Positions 36,558-44,506 of a stretch of DNA of 64,000 nt are shown here, piece after piece. A program made the position numbers and the translations under genes. Each line of letters begins with the position of its first letter. Position 1 is the stretch's first letter. Source of the stretch: Cyclobacteriaceae bacterium (GTDB lineage Bacteria; Bacteroidota; Bacteroidia; Cytophagales; Cyclobacteriaceae); contig JAHBTY010000002.1 in the NCBI GenBank assembly GCA_019638355.1, positions 511,001 to 575,000 on the forward strand, in the 5' to 3' direction. A model generated the notes under the pieces. That model did not search any database and was not told the DNA's origin. It was given only the letters and a program-made list of their open reading frames with translations.

Positions 36558-37697
36558 ATGGCCGGTATTTACATACATATTCCTTTTTGCAAACAAGCCT
36601 GCTATTATTGCGACTTCCACTTTTCTGTTAATACCGGGTTTAAGAGCGAGCTTGTAAAAGCAATGACTCTTGAACTGGCATTACAAGTTAATTACCTGAA
36701 TCAGGAACCTATTGAAACAATTTATTTTGGAGGCGGCACTCCCTCTTTGTTGGCTGACAGCGAATTACACAGCTTGCTGAATACCATTCATAAAAACCAC
36801 AATGTTATTTCCGGAGCGGAGATTACACTGGAGGCAAACCCCGATGATCTTAGTTTAGAAAAGCTGAAAGCACTGAAGGCAGCCGGAATTAACCGGCTCA
36901 GTATTGGCATTCAGTCATTTAATAGCTCTATTCTTAAGTTTTTGAACCGGGCTCACACCGCCCAAGATGCCATACAATGTGTAGAAGATGCTTACCGATC
37001 AGGAATCAACAACCTGAGCATTGATTTAATGTTTGGCTTTCCTGGTCAACAAGAAACCGGATTACACAGCGATCTGGCTCAAGCAATTGCTTTAAACCCA
37101 CCGCACATCTCGGTGTACTCACTTACCATAGAGGATAAAACTGTATTTGGAAAATGGGTTGCACAAGGGAAGTTAAAACCGGAAGATGAAACCGAAGCAG
37201 CCAATCAGTTTGAAGTAGTGATGGACACCTTGCAGGAAAATGGTTTTGAGCAGTATGAAATATCCAACTATGCCAAACCTGGTTTTGAATCGCGGCATAA
37301 CCGAAGTTACTGGCAGCGAAAAAAATACCTGGGTATTGGGCCAAGTGCACATTCGTTTAATGGCGAAACACGGCAGTTTAATATCCGTAATAATCAACGC
37401 TATGTGCAAGCACTGGCGGATGGGCATATTCCATTTGAACGCGAGCTGTTAACACGCGAAAACAAAATTAATGAGTACATTTTTACATCCTTACGAACAA
37501 ATGCCGGCTGCAGTCTCAAGGTGTTAAAACAGGATTATAACTTTGAGCTTAACACTCAAGGCAAGCAAACCCTTGCACAGTTGGTTGCATCTAACCTGGT
37601 TTTACTAAAAGACGAAACATTACTATTAACACGGGCGGGTAAACTAGTGGCCGATCAACTTGCTGTTGAATTTTTTGTTCCCGCAGAATCAACCTGA
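36558..37697 (+). CDS. hemW: HemW-type radical SAM protein
   Basis: A 379-residue radical SAM protein of the HemW group (older name: oxygen-independent coproporphyrinogen oxidase-like), thought to deliver haem to respiratory proteins. The [4Fe-4S] motif is C11-x3-C15-x2-C18 (FCKQACYYCDF), followed by IETIYFGGGTPSLL, TLEANPDDLS and RLSIGIQSFN. A TATCTTTG box at 36543-36550 lies only seven bases before the ATG. Divergent from DUF4271 and not far from hemD, so haem functions cluster here. Confidence 0.93.
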   Translation: MAGIYIHIPFCKQACYYCDFHFSVNTGFKSELVKAMTLELALQVNYLNQEPIETIYFGGGTPSLLADSELHSLLNTIHKNHNVISGAEITLEANPDDLSLEKLKALKAAGINRLSIGIQSFNSSILKFLNRAHTAQDAIQCVEDAYRSGINNLSIDLMFGFPGQQETGLHSDLAQAIALNPPHISVYSLTIEDKTVFGKWVAQGKLKPEDETEAANQFEVVMDTLQENGFEQYEISNYAKPGFESRHNRSYWQRKKYLGIGPSAHSFNGETRQFNIRNNQRYVQALADGHIPFERELLTRENKINEYIFTSLRTNAGCSLKVLKQDYNFELNTQGKQTLAQLVASNLVLLKDETLLLTRAGKLVADQLAVEFFVPAEST

Positions 37698-37729
37698 AAT
37701 TTTCAGATATTAGTATTTTAAAAACCTTC

Positions 37730-38095
37730 ATGACCAGCGAAGAGAAAAAAGTTTACCTGCTACTAAAAGCTGTTATTTTTCATTATCATGGACTTGATGA
37801 TGCAGAGCAACGCGACCTGGAAAAGGTAGCTGCTGATTTTAATGGTGCTGATGAACTTGCTTGGGCACTTGCCTTTGTTGCGGAAGATTATATTACAGCT
37901 TTTGACCGGGCCCGGGTTTACCTGAACAATATTATTGGCGACTACGCTAAGTCCAAACGAGTGGAGTTAATTAACATGGTATGGCAATCCAACAACCTGA
38001 AAGGTTATGTTACCGAAATGGAGGCCACTGCCATGCTTAAACTTGCCCGCGATTGGAATGTGGAAAAAGAATTGATTGAACTGGTGCTGCAGTAA
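37730..38095 (+). CDS. small helical protein of unknown function
   Basis: A 121-residue, mostly helical, acidic protein (MTSEEKKVYLLLKAVIFHYHG, DELAWALAFVAEDYITAFDRA, EMEATAMLKLARDWNVEKEL). I do not recognise a family; the overall helical pattern and size recall TerB-like folds, but this is a weak resemblance. It follows hemW by about 30 bases and is convergent with the LytTR regulator, so it is probably cotranscribed with hemW. Confidence 0.7.
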   Translation: MTSEEKKVYLLLKAVIFHYHGLDDAEQRDLEKVAADFNGADELAWALAFVAEDYITAFDRARVYLNNIIGDYAKSKRVELINMVWQSNNLKGYVTEMEATAMLKLARDWNVEKELIELVLQ

Positions 38096-38104
38096 AATTT
38101 ACCT

Positions 38105-38821
38105 CTACAAACTCATCATATCCTTAAACTTGGCTGCCTGCCTGCGGCTTACTTCAACTTTATCGCCCCCTCTTAATTTCACCATTAATCCACCGTTAAA
38201 CCAGGGCTCAATACCTTCCACCCAACTCAGGTTAATAATGTGTTTACGGCTTGCGCGAAAGAAAGCACGTTCGTCCAATCGATCATCCAAAGCATTTAAC
38301 GATTTGTGGATCATAGGCCGGTTGGCGTCAAAATATACCTTAATATAATTACCGTCCGATTCGAAGTAGCGGATATTGGCCAGGCTCACAAACCAACAAC
38401 GCTCGCCATCTTTTACAAAAACCTGATCTTCCAGACCTAATTTTTTGCCGGCACCCCGTCCAATTTTGGCGCGCTCCTTCTCCATTATTTTATGAATGGC
38501 TTCGGTTAACCGTTCGGCTTGAATTGGTTTTAGTAAATAATCCAGTGCATTTACTTCAAAGGCTTTTAATGCAAACTCATCATACGCGGTAGTAAATACA
38601 ACCAACGGTACCGATTCAAGCGATTCCAACAGTTGAAAACCCGTACGGCCAGGCATTTGTATATCCAGAAACAATAAGTCGGGGTTTAATTCATTTATCA
38701 TCTGCTCGGCTTCATCGGCATTCATGGCCTCGCCCACTACTTCTATGGATGGATGTTCTTCTAAAAGTTTAGCCAGTTCTTTGCGCGCCAGGCGCTCGTC
38801 ATCAATAATCAACGCTCTCAT
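38105..38821 (-). CDS. LytTR family response regulator
   Basis: A 238-residue response regulator with a receiver domain (ALIIDDERLAR, phospho-acceptor D53 in LLFLDIQMPG, conserved VVFTTAYDEFALKAF) and a C-terminal LytTR DNA-binding domain (about residues 135-238; FVKDGERCWFVSLANIRYFESDGNYIKVYF, FFRASRKHIINLSWVEGIEP). Its start overlaps the upstream histidine kinase stop by four bases. The target genes are unknown, but such pairs often control envelope or export functions. Confidence 0.95.
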   Translation of the reverse strand: MRALIIDDERLARKELAKLLEEHPSIEVVGEAMNADEAEQMINELNPDLLFLDIQMPGRTGFQLLESLESVPLVVFTTAYDEFALKAFEVNALDYLLKPIQAERLTEAIHKIMEKERAKIGRGAGKKLGLEDQVFVKDGERCWFVSLANIRYFESDGNYIKVYFDANRPMIHKSLNALDDRLDERAFFRASRKHIINLSWVEGIEPWFNGGLMVKLRGGDKVEVSRRQAAKFKDMMSL

Positions 38822-39861
38822 GTTGTGTGTATAGGTGGAATAATTATTTCAGTAAGTACAAAATTATCTTTTTCGTTACTAATTGCGAAGTAAGCCTCTT
38901 CGCCATACAAAAGCTTTAACCGTTGCGAAGTGTTTAACAGGCCCAGGCCGCTTCTTCGTTTATGGCCGTTTACCGCATGGTATTGTCCACTGTTGCGAAT
39001 ACGAATGGTAAGCTTACCCCGTTCAACTTTTGTTTTTAACTGAATAAGTCCGCCTTCGGTAAGTTTGGAAATACCGTGCTTCACACCATTTTCAACCAAC
39101 GTTTGAACCATGAGCGGAGGTACCAGGAAATTTTTGGATGCCGGATCAATATCAAAATCAGTTTTCAGGCGCTCTTCAAACCGGATGCTTTCCAAGCCCA
39201 GGTAATCGCGCACCACCTTCAACTCATCGCCAAACTTGGTAAGCCCTTTTTTTTCGGTAACCAAGGTATTACGCAAAATATTCGATAGTTGGTTAATGGC
39301 CATTTTTGCCTTGTCGGGATTTTCATCTACCAATGCGCGGATGCTATTTAATGCATTAAAAATAAAATGCGGATTTAGTTGCGACTTAAGATTATTCAAT
39401 TCAATTTCTTTTACGGAGGCCTCCAGCTTTAGGGATTTATTATACCGTTCAAAATAGTTGTAGGTAAAATAGATAATGGACCAGGTAAAGAAGAAGAATG
39501 AATATACCCACGATAACCCCAGAATGTTGCTGGGATTAAATACCACCGATTTATTAAAAAGACCAAGCGGTATTGAAAGCGGAATGCGCAAAAAGTATAG
39601 CATTACACCCATTACCAGTACAGCCGAAAGTACGCGCGGCAAAAGGCGGGGCATACTTAAACTGAGCCACCGGTTGTGGTTCATGTAGGTGCGGAATCCG
39701 TGCGTAAGTAAAAAACAGAAAAACGATTCGTAGGCAAGAAATATAATGCGTTGCGAACTGATTACTTCGCTGCTGGAAATAGCTACACCTATCTGCACAA
39801 CGGCATAAAGCGTCCAGCCCCCTATTTGTAAAATCCAATATAGCCGCGACTTATTCAGCAT
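38818..39861 (-). CDS. LytS-type sensor histidine kinase
   Basis: A 347-residue membrane histidine kinase with four N-terminal helices (about residues 9-30, 37-55, 72-92 and 115-133), a His_kinase domain with the phospho-acceptor H165 in LNPHFIFNALN, and a short HATPase domain (LVPPLMVQTLVENGVKHGIS, RSGLGLLNTSQRLKLLYG). There is no large sensor domain, so the signal is probably sensed in or near the membrane. Coupled to the LytTR regulator by a four-base overlap. Confidence 0.95.
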   Translation of the reverse strand: MLNKSRLYWILQIGGWTLYAVVQIGVAISSSEVISSQRIIFLAYESFFCFLLTHGFRTYMNHNRWLSLSMPRLLPRVLSAVLVMGVMLYFLRIPLSIPLGLFNKSVVFNPSNILGLSWVYSFFFFTWSIIYFTYNYFERYNKSLKLEASVKEIELNNLKSQLNPHFIFNALNSIRALVDENPDKAKMAINQLSNILRNTLVTEKKGLTKFGDELKVVRDYLGLESIRFEERLKTDFDIDPASKNFLVPPLMVQTLVENGVKHGISKLTEGGLIQLKTKVERGKLTIRIRNSGQYHAVNGHKRRSGLGLLNTSQRLKLLYGEEAYFAISNEKDNFVLTEIIIPPIHTT

Positions 39862-39998
39862 TCGAAGGCAAAATTAATCAATCCATTAGCCACCGGCTGT
39901 TTTTTATACAAGCGGATAAGAAGTCACAAATCAAACAAATCAGTTATATCTTAAATTTGTAGATGGCAAACCCAAAATTATTCGAGAAAAATTGAAAC

Positions 39999-40319
39999 GT
40001 GAAGATACGCTACGAACAGGGTTACTATCCGAGCTGCAAAATAAAAATAGAAAGTCTATTGGCTGACTTAATATCTAATGAGTATAGACCTGCGTGTGCT
40101 GTTTTATTTGGCTCGGTGGCCAAAGGAACATCATTTTATTTTATCGGATGTTGATGTGGCTACTGGGATGAAAACTTTACCGGTTGTTTGCCGCTTGATT
40201 ATGAACAGATCGTAAAAGTCTTACGGAATAATTCCAGAGGTGAGGTTCATACGTTCCATGCCCCCGAAACCAAGGAAGAAAATCCATTCATTGAAGAAAT
40301 TGAAAAAAACCGGAATTGA
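39999..40319 (+). pseudogene. broken MNT-type nucleotidyltransferase
   Basis: In one frame from GTG 39999, the sequence reads into VLFGSVAKGT, the classic nucleotidyltransferase (Pol-beta superfamily) G-S motif. It then loses the frame: the expected catalytic SDVDVA appears in the +1 frame at 40144-40161, while the first frame hits TGA at 40152-40154. The first frame resumes sensibly afterwards (GYWDENFTGCLPLDYEQ ... ENPFIEEIEKNRN) to TGA at 40317. This looks like a small frameshift-damaged nucleotidyltransferase, possibly an old toxin-antitoxin (MNT/HEPN) piece; no HEPN partner is adjacent. A sequencing error cannot be excluded. Confidence 0.6.
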
Positions 40320-40350
40320 AATTCCTGTTTCCTAACTCAACTCCGGTTTT
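40306..40350. terminator. hairpin shared by the ends of two convergent genes
   Basis: AAAACCGGAATTGA (40306-40319) and TCAACTCCGGTTTT (40337-40350) pair at 13 of 14 positions. The left arm is the end of the nucleotidyltransferase remnant and the right arm is the last codons of uvrA. On the minus strand the stem is followed by a run of seven T, as expected for a uvrA terminator. Confidence 0.65.
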
Positions 40351-43175
40351 AAAAACCTGCCTGTAAAGCTTGCCGGATTTTTTGAAACTATTTCGGGGGT
40401 TCCTTTAGCAATTATTCTTCCACCACCGGCACCGCCTTCAGGCCCCAGATCAACAATGTAATCGGCTGATTTGATTACATCCATGTTGTGTTCTATTACC
40501 AGCACGGTGTTGCCTTTATCAACCAGCTTCTGCAATACATCCAGCAAGTGGCTGATGTCCTGAAAATGCAAACCGGTAGTGGGTTCATCTAAAATATAGA
40601 GTGTCTTGCCCGTGTCTCGTTTTGAAAGTTCGGTTGCTAACTTTACGCGTTGAGCTTCGCCACCCGATAAGGTAGTAGCATGCTGGCCCAGTGAAATGTA
40701 GCCCAACCCCACTTCACTTAGTGTTTGAATTTTGCGCAAAATCTTTGGCTGATTCTCAAAGAAGTTCACCGCTTCCTCCACCGTCATATCCAACACATCG
40801 CTTATCGATTTTCCTTTAAAGCGAACTTCCAATGTTTCGCGGTTATAGCGCTTGCCTTTGCAGGTTTCGCAAGGCACATATACATCGGGTAAAAATTCCA
40901 TTTCGATCAGGCGTAAGCCGGCACCTTCGCAGGTTTCGCAGCGGCCACCTTTTACGTTAAATGAAAACCTTCCGGTTTTATAACCGCGGATTTTTGCTTC
41001 GGGCATTTGTGCAAACAAATCGCGGATGTCGGTAAACACTCCGGTGTAAGTAGCCGGGTTTGAACGGGGTGTTCTGCCGATAGGCGATTGATCAACTTCT
41101 ATTACTTTATCAATCAACTTTAAGCCTTCAATTTTTTTATAGGCAAGCGGCTCGGTGCGCGAATTAAAGAAGTGTTGATTTAAAATCGGGAATAACGTAT
41201 CGTGTACCAACGTGGACTTACCACTACCCGATACTCCGGTAATACACGTAAGCGTACCTAATGGAATTTCGAGATCAACATTTTTTAAGTTATTACCGGT
41301 AGCTCCATACAATTGAATTTTCTCACCACTACCCTTTCTTCGTTCTTTCAAATAAGCAATGGCTATTTTACCGTTCAGGTATTTGGCGGTAGTGCTATTT
41401 GATTTTAGAAATGTTTCAGGGTTACCTTCTGCCACAACCGTGCCGCCATGCCGGCCAGCACCAGGGCCTATGTCAATAATGTAATCCGATTCGAGCATCA
41501 TCTCTTTATCGTGCTCTACCACAATCACTGAGTTTCCTAAATCGCGTAAGTCTTTAAGTGCTTTAATCAGTTTTGCATTATCGCGGGCATGCAAGCCTAT
41601 GCTTGGCTCATCAAGAATGTATAACACACCCACCAGTTGCGTTCCGATTTGGGTTGCCAGGCGAATACGTTGTGCTTCGCCACCACTTAATGTTCGCAAA
41701 GGCCTGTTCAGGTGAAGATAATCCAAGCCTACATCTAACAAGAAACCAATTCGTTTTCGAATTTCTTTTAAAACTTCGGCTGCAATTACCTGCTGTCTTT
41801 CGCTGATGCGATGCTCCAGGCCATCGAACCACTTTTGTAATGCATTAATATTCAGTTCGGCCAATTCGGCAATATTCTTATTATCGATCTTAAAGTGCAA
41901 TGATTCTTTTTTTAATCGGGCCCCTTCGCACTCGGGGCATATTCGGGTAGTTGTAAAATCTTCAATCCATTTGCGCGTATTCTCTGTTCCTTCATCAATC
42001 ATTTTCTTCAGAAATGTGATGATGCCCTCAAACTTCGTGTTCCACTCTGTGCCCGGATATTTTACAGATGATACAGCCACCGGTTCATCATCGCCATATA
42101 ACAGAATTTTCAAAACATCTTTTGGAATATCTTTTACTGGTGTAGAGAGTGTAAGTTTATAACGTTTTAGGATTGCTTCAATTTTTTTAAAGATCCAGAT
42201 GTCGCGGTATTCGCCCAAAGGCAATATAGCTCCACGACTAATACTTAATTTTTTATCGGGGATTATGGATTCTTCTGTGATCTCTTCAATGATGCCCAAG
42301 CCGGTGCAGGTTGAGCATGCTCCGTAAGGCGAATTGAATGAAAAATTGTTGGGTGCAGGTTCATCGTATGATAAGCCTGTTTTGGGATCCATTAAGAACT
42401 TTGAAAAGTGGTGTAGCTTTTTGTTTTCCTCCAGTACCATAATTACACCCCTGCCTTCCTTCATGGCTGTGGTAATGGATTGACTTATCCGATGCCGATC
42501 TTTTTCGCTCGGCACGATGCGATCAATCACAATTTCGATGTCGTGAATCTTAAACCGATCTACTTGCATCTTAGTTGTTATTTCCAACACCTCACCATCT
42601 ACGCGTACTTTCGAATAACCTTGCTTGCGAATCTGTACAAACAATTCGCGGTAATGCCCTTTACGACCTTTAATTACCGGAGCCAGCAAGGTTAACTTTT
42701 TACCATTAAAGTTGGTGATGATGGCATCGAGGATCTGATCTTCCGATTGGCGAATCATTTTATCGCCCGATAAATACGAGAATGCTTCGCCTGCGCGCGC
42801 ATACAATAACCGCATGAAATCGTAAATCTCAGTAACGGTACCTACGGTTGAGCGTGGATTACGAGAGGTAGTTTTCTGTTCAATGGAAATTACCGGGCTC
42901 AGGCCATTGATTTTATCTACATCGGGGCGTTCCAGGTTGCCAATAAAACTGCGCGCATAGGCCGAAAAACTTTCCATATACCTGCGCTGGCCTTCGGCAT
43001 AAATGGTATCGAACGCGAGTGATGATTTACCGCTGCCACTGATGCCGGTTATTACCACCAGCTTGTTGCGTGGAAAAGAGACGCTTATATTTTTAAGGTT
43101 ATGCTCACGCGCGCCAATAATTTCTATGTACTCATGACCGGAAAGGTCGATTGGATTCTTCTGTGGTTTGGACAT
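40332..43175 (-). CDS. uvrA: excinuclease ABC subunit A
   Basis: Damage-recognition ATPase of nucleotide excision repair. The 947-residue protein has two ABC modules: Walker A GISGSGKSS at about 44-52 and GVSGSGKST at about 640-648, signatures LSGGEAQRIRLA and LSGGEAQRVKLA, and zinc-finger cysteine pairs (ACSTCTGLG, CETCEGAG, CETCKGKRY). It starts MSKPQKNPIDLSGHEYIEI. Full length. A Uma2 gene lies upstream on the same strand and the broken nucleotidyltransferase is convergent. Confidence 0.98.
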   Translation of the reverse strand: MSKPQKNPIDLSGHEYIEIIGAREHNLKNISVSFPRNKLVVITGISGSGKSSLAFDTIYAEGQRRYMESFSAYARSFIGNLERPDVDKINGLSPVISIEQKTTSRNPRSTVGTVTEIYDFMRLLYARAGEAFSYLSGDKMIRQSEDQILDAIITNFNGKKLTLLAPVIKGRKGHYRELFVQIRKQGYSKVRVDGEVLEITTKMQVDRFKIHDIEIVIDRIVPSEKDRHRISQSITTAMKEGRGVIMVLEENKKLHHFSKFLMDPKTGLSYDEPAPNNFSFNSPYGACSTCTGLGIIEEITEESIIPDKKLSISRGAILPLGEYRDIWIFKKIEAILKRYKLTLSTPVKDIPKDVLKILLYGDDEPVAVSSVKYPGTEWNTKFEGIITFLKKMIDEGTENTRKWIEDFTTTRICPECEGARLKKESLHFKIDNKNIAELAELNINALQKWFDGLEHRISERQQVIAAEVLKEIRKRIGFLLDVGLDYLHLNRPLRTLSGGEAQRIRLATQIGTQLVGVLYILDEPSIGLHARDNAKLIKALKDLRDLGNSVIVVEHDKEMMLESDYIIDIGPGAGRHGGTVVAEGNPETFLKSNSTTAKYLNGKIAIAYLKERRKGSGEKIQLYGATGNNLKNVDLEIPLGTLTCITGVSGSGKSTLVHDTLFPILNQHFFNSRTEPLAYKKIEGLKLIDKVIEVDQSPIGRTPRSNPATYTGVFTDIRDLFAQMPEAKIRGYKTGRFSFNVKGGRCETCEGAGLRLIEMEFLPDVYVPCETCKGKRYNRETLEVRFKGKSISDVLDMTVEEAVNFFENQPKILRKIQTLSEVGLGYISLGQHATTLSGGEAQRVKLATELSKRDTGKTLYILDEPTTGLHFQDISHLLDVLQKLVDKGNTVLVIEHNMDVIKSADYIVDLGPEGGAGGGRIIAKGTPEIVSKNPASFTGRFLKPELS

Positions 43176-43232
43176 GCTTCAAAAACGGGATTACAAGGAT
43201 ACAAAAATCCCGCAAGGAAGGTTTCGGAAATT

Positions 43233-43775
43233 CTAAAATTGGAAAGATTGTTTAAGCAACTTTGATTGAATGCTGCCCACGCCTTCAAAATGAAGGTGAT
43301 AGATTTTGTTTTGTAAAGAAAATACGGAAGTATTTTTCGTGTCTGGATCGACAATCCAATATTCTTTAACACCAAATTTCTCGTAAAGATTTTTCTTGCG
43401 AACCCGATCATGATCGCTATTGCCGGGTGACAATACCTCTACTAAAAGGTCGGGCACTCCATGAATGTGTCCTTCTTCATTTAAAATAGCTAAGTTTTCG
43501 TTCAACACCACAACAATATCGGGCTGTACGGCATTACTTGTCTCATTCAGATAAACATCGAACGGGGCAATCATTACAATGCCGTGATTTATGTTTTCAA
43601 CAAAAGATTTTAGTTCTGTTGCGATCTTAAACAAAACCCTCTGGTGTTTATAAACAGGCGATGGTGACATATACAAAACATTATCTATCAACTCAGCCAG
43701 TGTGCCTTCCGGCAGGCTTTTGTACACTTCCATAATTGTGCGCGGTGGGCTGTCTATATTTACTTCACGATTCAT
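43233..43775 (-). CDS. Uma2 family endonuclease-like protein (DUF820)
   Basis: A 180-residue protein of the Uma2 family, a PD-(D/E)xK-type fold often present in many copies and of unknown biological role. The conserved core is present: PDIVVVLNENL, VPDLLVEVLSPGNSDHDRVRKKNLYEKFGVKEYWIVDP, with the Asp, Glu and Lys of a nuclease-like site. It lies upstream of uvrA on the same strand and divergent from the DoxX-like gene. Confidence 0.9.
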   Translation of the reverse strand: MNREVNIDSPPRTIMEVYKSLPEGTLAELIDNVLYMSPSPVYKHQRVLFKIATELKSFVENINHGIVMIAPFDVYLNETSNAVQPDIVVVLNENLAILNEEGHIHGVPDLLVEVLSPGNSDHDRVRKKNLYEKFGVKEYWIVDPDTKNTSVFSLQNKIYHLHFEGVGSIQSKLLKQSFQF

Positions 43776-43857
43776 ACTTCCCCGATTTTTGATATTATAA
43801 ATTTAACAAAAAAACTAACGACCAGTACCAAAATAGCGATTTCAACGTCATGCGGAT

Positions 43858-44505
43858 ATGTTCAAACTCATCGACAAACTTAAAACCGTTACCTTTTTTA
43901 AGCTTACCACAATCTATCTGCGCTATCTGATAGGCTTTGCGTTTGTTTTTGCTTCCATTGTAAAAATTAAAGGCGAGCGGTTTACCACTCTTCCTACCGA
44001 TACTGCGGTGGGTTATTTTTTTGAAGCCATGTACCAATCGGGGTTCTATTGGAGATTCCTGGGCTGGAGTCAATTGATAGCAGGTGTTTTAATGATGACT
44101 CAGCGTTTTGCCACGATTGGTGCAATGATGTTCTTTCCAATTATTCTGAATATTACGCTAATTACACATTCGGTTAACTTCGGTACAGGCACACCTACTG
44201 TAACTACATTAATGTTACTGGGTACGCTCTATTTACTGCTGTGGGATTACCGTAAGTGGATAATTTTATTTAAGCAGGATCATCGTATAAAGTTAGATCT
44301 TACAGTAATCCCGGAAGACAGGTTTATGACCCATAAGGCATGGGTACTTGCCGGGGTAGCATTTGTTGTACTTACCATCGCACCAAATTTTTTTTCGTTA
44401 CAACAACACAGTGCATTGCCCGCTATATGGGCGGGTTGTTTGCTACTAACGGGAATTTCAGTATTTATTTATATGATGTTGAACTTAAAAAAACTCAAAT
44501 CATAA
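43858..44505 (+). CDS. DoxX-like integral membrane protein
   Basis: A 215-residue membrane protein resembling the DoxX-like group. After a short N-terminus it has about five to six hydrophobic helices (YLIGFAFVFASIVKI, FLGWSQLIAGVLMM, FATIGAMMFFPIILNITLIT, LLGTLYLLLWDY, WVLAGVAFVVLTI, AGCLLLTGISVFIYMML). No enzymatic residues are recognisable; relatives are linked to quinone or thiosulfate metabolism or to unknown functions. Convergent with the caspase gene, one base apart. Confidence 0.75.
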   Translation: MFKLIDKLKTVTFFKLTTIYLRYLIGFAFVFASIVKIKGERFTTLPTDTAVGYFFEAMYQSGFYWRFLGWSQLIAGVLMMTQRFATIGAMMFFPIILNITLITHSVNFGTGTPTVTTLMLLGTLYLLLWDYRKWIILFKQDHRIKLDLTVIPEDRFMTHKAWVLAGVAFVVLTIAPNFFSLQQHSALPAIWAGCLLLTGISVFIYMMLNLKKLKS

Positions 44506-44506
44506 T

